This document shows positions 41,979-44,367 of a stretch of 44,367 bases of DNA, piece by piece. Source of the DNA: Mycobacterium sp. E3198 (GTDB lineage: Bacteria > Actinomycetota > Actinomycetes > Mycobacteriales > Mycobacteriaceae); contig NZ_LZIS01000006.1 in NCBI RefSeq assembly GCF_001667015.1, forward strand, positions 1-44,367, given 5' to 3'. Each line of letters begins with the position of its first letter. Positions within the stretch are counted from its first letter, which is position 1. Position numbers and translations under genes: made by a program. A model generated the notes under the pieces. It was given only the letters and a program-made list of their open reading frames with translations, made no database searches and was not told the origin of the DNA.

Positions 41979-42935
41979 ATGGACGACGAGCTGCGATCGG
42001 CCTGCGCTCCGCGCTGGCGCGGCAAGCCGGGGCGCCTGGAGGTCTGGTACGCCACCCTGTCGGACCCGTTGACCCGCGCCGGGCTGTGGATCCACTGCGA
42101 GATGGTCGCCCCCCAGCATGCGGCCGACGCCCCCTACGCGCACGGCTGGGCGACGTGGTTCGCGCCCGACGGCCCGCCGCGCACCGAGCGGTTCGGCCCC
42201 GAGCCGACCGGGCCGGCGTCGGGAACCGCCTGGTTCGACGCGGCGGGGGCGCGTGTGGCGCCGCAACAGCTGGCCGGGCGCGCCGGGTCGTTCGCGTGGG
42301 ACCTGTCGTGGCAGGACGCCGGCACGCCGCTGTGGACGTTCCCCCGCGCGGCGTGGGAACGCGAGCTGCTGCCGGGCGCCCAGGTGGTCCTCGCGCCCAC
42401 CGCCGATTTCGCGGGCTCACTGAGCATCGCCGACGCGGCGGTCCGGGTCGACGGCTGGCGCGGCGGGGTCGCCCACATCTACGGGCACGGCAACGCCAAG
42501 CGCTGGGCCTGGGTGCACGCCGACCTCGGCGACGGCCACGTGGTGGAGGCGGTGACCGCGGTGTCGCACAAGCCCGGCCTGCGCCGGTTGGCGCCGCTGG
42601 CGTTCGTGCGGTTCCGCCTCGACGGAAAGGATTGGCCGGCAAGCCCTTTGCCGTCGCTGCGGATGAAAACGACGCTGGGCCTGCGGCACTGGCAGCTGGA
42701 GGGCAGCATCGGCGGTCGCCGGGTGCTGATCCGGGTCGACCAGCCACCGGAGCGGTGCGTGAGCCTCGGCTACACCGACCCCGACGGCGGCCGCGCGGTG
42801 TGCACCAACACCGAACAGGCCGACGTCCACGTCGACATCGACGACCGGCACTGGTCGGTCCTGGGCACCGGCCATGCCGAGGTCGGCCTGCGCGGGGCCG
42901 ACGCACCCGCCATCAACGAGAGGATTTCGTCGTGA
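41979..42935 (+). CDS. Lipocalin-like hypothetical protein, Rv0493c-like
   Basis: ATG at 41979 with GGAGG at 7-nt spacing; 318 residues. Rich in beta-strands and Trp ([49 protein letters not shown]), a pattern that resembles the two-barrel lipocalin-like AttH/CrtC group. There is no signal peptide or helix. It may bind a hydrophobic ligand handled by the operon's oxidoreductase. Family assignment is tentative. Confidence 0.78.
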   Translation: MDDELRSACAPRWRGKPGRLEVWYATLSDPLTRAGLWIHCEMVAPQHAADAPYAHGWATWFAPDGPPRTERFGPEPTGPASGTAWFDAAGARVAPQQLAGRAGSFAWDLSWQDAGTPLWTFPRAAWERELLPGAQVVLAPTADFAGSLSIADAAVRVDGWRGGVAHIYGHGNAKRWAWVHADLGDGHVVEAVTAVSHKPGLRRLAPLAFVRFRLDGKDWPASPLPSLRMKTTLGLRHWQLEGSIGGRRVLIRVDQPPERCVSLGYTDPDGGRAVCTNTEQADVHVDIDDRHWSVLGTGHAEVGLRGADAPAINERISS

Positions 42936-43261
42936 GCTTCGTTCTCGACCCGCCGCTGCTGTTCGCCGCCGGAGTGCTGATCGAGCGCCGGCTGCCCCCG
43001 GACCAGCGGGACCTCGCCGAGGCCGCCACACTCGGCGTCTTCTTCGGCGGCTCGTTCGGCCTCTACCACAACGTGCCCGGCCTGGGCGTGCTGTGGCGGC
43101 CCTTCCGCGCCGCCAACGGGCGCGACTTCATGTGGAACAGCGGCGTTTTCAACGTCGACACCGTCGAGGCGGGACCGCGGCTGCATGCCGCGGCGGGCGC
43201 CATCTTTGCGACCTATCCGTTCTTCATCAAACTGGGACGCCGGCTCGGGCGCCGCGGATGA
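42932..43261 (+). CDS. Small hypothetical protein, Rv0492A-like
   Basis: 109 residues from the GTG at 42932, overlapping the upstream stop (GTGA). An N-terminal hydrophobic stretch (DPPLLFAAGVLIERRL) and central aromatic segment (TLGVFFGGSFGLYHNVPGLGVLWRPF) could lie in or on the membrane. The C-terminus is basic (KLGRRLGRRG). Its stop overlaps the start of the GMC oxidoreductase (ATGA), so the three genes are translationally coupled. Function unknown; possibly a membrane or electron-transfer partner of the oxidoreductase. Confidence 0.8.
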   Translation: MSFVLDPPLLFAAGVLIERRLPPDQRDLAEAATLGVFFGGSFGLYHNVPGLGVLWRPFRAANGRDFMWNSGVFNVDTVEAGPRLHAAAGAIFATYPFFIKLGRRLGRRG

Positions 43262-44367
43262 GCCGTCTGGCCGCGTCGTTCGGCGCCGCGCTGCTGCCCG
43301 AGGAGCGCGGCGGCCCGGCGCCGGCCCAGCTCGCTGCCCGCGTCGACCGCTACCTCGACCAGCTGCCCCCGACCTCGCGGGTGGCCATGCGGGCCGGGTT
43401 GCTCTCGCTGGCCGCGGCGAGCTACCTCACCACCGGCCGCTCGCTGCCCCGGCTCGACCCCGGCGAGCGGGAGCGGGTGCTGCGCCGGGTCGCCGCGCTC
43501 GGCCCCGACGTCGGCGCGGCCGTCGAGGCCATGAAGGCGATCGTGTTGCTGGCCAATGGCGCGGAAACCTATGCGCCGGAACTGCTTTCGCGTGCCCAGG
43601 AGCAGGACCTGGCGCGTCCGGATGCGCCCCTGAACGTCACGCCCTCGACCGAGTGTGGCTCGGTCGTCACCGCCGACGCGGTCGTCGTGGGATCGGGCGC
43701 CGGCGGGGCGATGGTGGCCCGCAAGCTGGCACGGACCGGCCTGGACATCGTCGTGATCGAGGAGGGCCGGCCCTGGACGGTCTCCGAATTCCGCGGCACC
43801 CACCCCATCGACCGCTACGCCGGGTTGTACCGCGGGGCGGGGGCCACCGTCGCGCTCGGGCGCCCGTCGGTGGTGCTGCCCATCGGACGAGCCGTCGGAG
43901 GCACCACCGTGGTGAACTCGGGCACCTGTTACCGGCCACCGCCCGCCGTGATGCGGCGCTGGCGTGACGATTTCGGCCTTCGGATGGCCGATCCGGACCG
44001 GCTGAACGAGCGCCTCGACGACGTCGAACGCACCCTGCGGGTGGCGCCGGTCCCGCTGCAGATCATGGGGCGCAACGGGCGCCTGCTGCTGGACGCCGCG
44101 GCGGCGCTGGGCTGGCGGGCGGCGCCCATCCCGCGCAACGCGCCGGGCTGCGGGGGTTGCTGCCAGTGCGCGATCGGCTGCCCGCGCAACGCCAAGTTCG
44201 GCGTGCACCTCAACGCGTTGCCGCAGGCATGCGCGGCCGGGGCGCGGATCGTCTCACAGGCCCGCGTCGAGCGGGTGCTGCACTCCCAAGGGCGCGCTCG
44301 CGGGGTGCGCGCCCGCCGCCCCGACGGCACCGCTCTCGACGTCCTCGCCGACACGGTCGTCGTCGCA
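43258..44367 (+). CDS. GMC oxidoreductase, Rv0492c-like (3' end outside window)
   Basis: ATG at 43258; 370 residues visible with no stop. An N-terminal ~130-residue helical region (gluconate dehydrogenase subunit 3-like) precedes the FAD motif VVVGSGAGGAMVARKLA near residue 141 and the GMC signature PIGRAVGGTTVVNSG. A Cys cluster CGGCCQCAIGCPRNAK may bind Fe-S or be structural, as in alcohol/sterol-oxidising members. It oxidises an alcohol or lipid substrate that is not defined here. Confidence 0.88.
   Translation, partial: MSRLAASFGAALLPEERGGPAPAQLAARVDRYLDQLPPTSRVAMRAGLLSLAAASYLTTGRSLPRLDPGERERVLRRVAALGPDVGAAVEAMKAIVLLANGAETYAPELLSRAQEQDLARPDAPLNVTPSTECGSVVTADAVVVGSGAGGAMVARKLARTGLDIVVIEEGRPWTVSEFRGTHPIDRYAGLYRGAGATVALGRPSVVLPIGRAVGGTTVVNSGTCYRPPPAVMRRWRDDFGLRMADPDRLNERLDDVERTLRVAPVPLQIMGRNGRLLLDAAAALGWRAAPIPRNAPGCGGCCQCAIGCPRNAKFGVHLNALPQACAAGARIVSQARVERVLHSQGRARGVRARRPDGTALDVLADTVVVA

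Overview
The window is high-GC actinobacterial DNA from a slow-growing Mycobacterium, most like the M. avium complex. Three things point there: the gene order follows the M. tuberculosis H37Rv block Rv0492c to Rv0538 (recalled, read here in reverse), there are mycobacteria-specific genes (CmaA2, the DUF4229 and lipocalin-like hypotheticals, WXG100 proteins, a Tat-exported esterase), and starts are often GTG or TTG. I saw no tRNA, rRNA, transposase, phage gene or CRISPR array. Both ends cut a gene: an Rv0538-like membrane protein at the left and a GMC oxidoreductase at the right.

Layout from left to right. 1-6.1 kb: Rv0538-like and Rv0537c-like membrane proteins, the pair galE3 / MTA phosphorylase, and menA. 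6.1-9.1 kb: a palindromic repeat where H37Rv has fabH and PE_PGRS6, a DUF4229 protein, a 53-residue protein, a MinD/ParA-type ATPase, and ccsA. 9.1-14.1 kb: the chain hemL - phosphoglycerate mutase-like - thioredoxin lipoprotein - ccdA - resB - ccsA, in which every junction overlaps. It joins heme supply to system II cytochrome c maturation. 14.1-17.0 kb: a coiled-coil hypothetical, an F420-type nitroreductase, gabP and a methyltransferase. 17.0-23.5 kb: an exported esterase, a fused acyltransferase-SGNH protein, a 38-residue membrane peptide, separate SGNH and acyltransferase genes, and an Rv0516c-like STAS protein. 23.4-29.7 kb: hemA-hemC-hemD-hemB with two membrane-protein genes, headed by a glutaredoxin-like gene. 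29.7-32.9 kb: a two-gene WXG100 cassette resembling EsxF/EsxE, where H37Rv carries mmpS2/mmpL2, then serB1, a UPF0336 dehydratase-like gene and cmaA2. 32.9-40.3 kb: an acyltransferase, galE2, ribosomal protein bS22, an excisionase-type regulator, then the ppx1-Rv0497-Rv0498-Rv0499-proC operon. 40.4-44.4 kb: a Cys-rich protein, a FadR-type regulator, and a divergent three-gene operon ending in the GMC oxidoreductase.

The most interesting items are the orphan EsxF/EsxE-like pair, three GC-rich palindromic elements with a related CGAG core (one perfect 23-bp inverted repeat lies inside the 5' end of resB, another just upstream of hemB), a repeated TAGG(C/T)T-N6-start arrangement that predicts leaderless mRNAs, fused and split acyltransferase/SGNH genes side by side, and a probable autoregulatory operator over the start codon of the FadR-like gene.

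Comparisons with H37Rv are from memory, not from alignment. Start codons were chosen from Shine-Dalgarno spacing, overlap with the upstream gene, or a -10 hexamer at leaderless distance; doubtful ones are marked.
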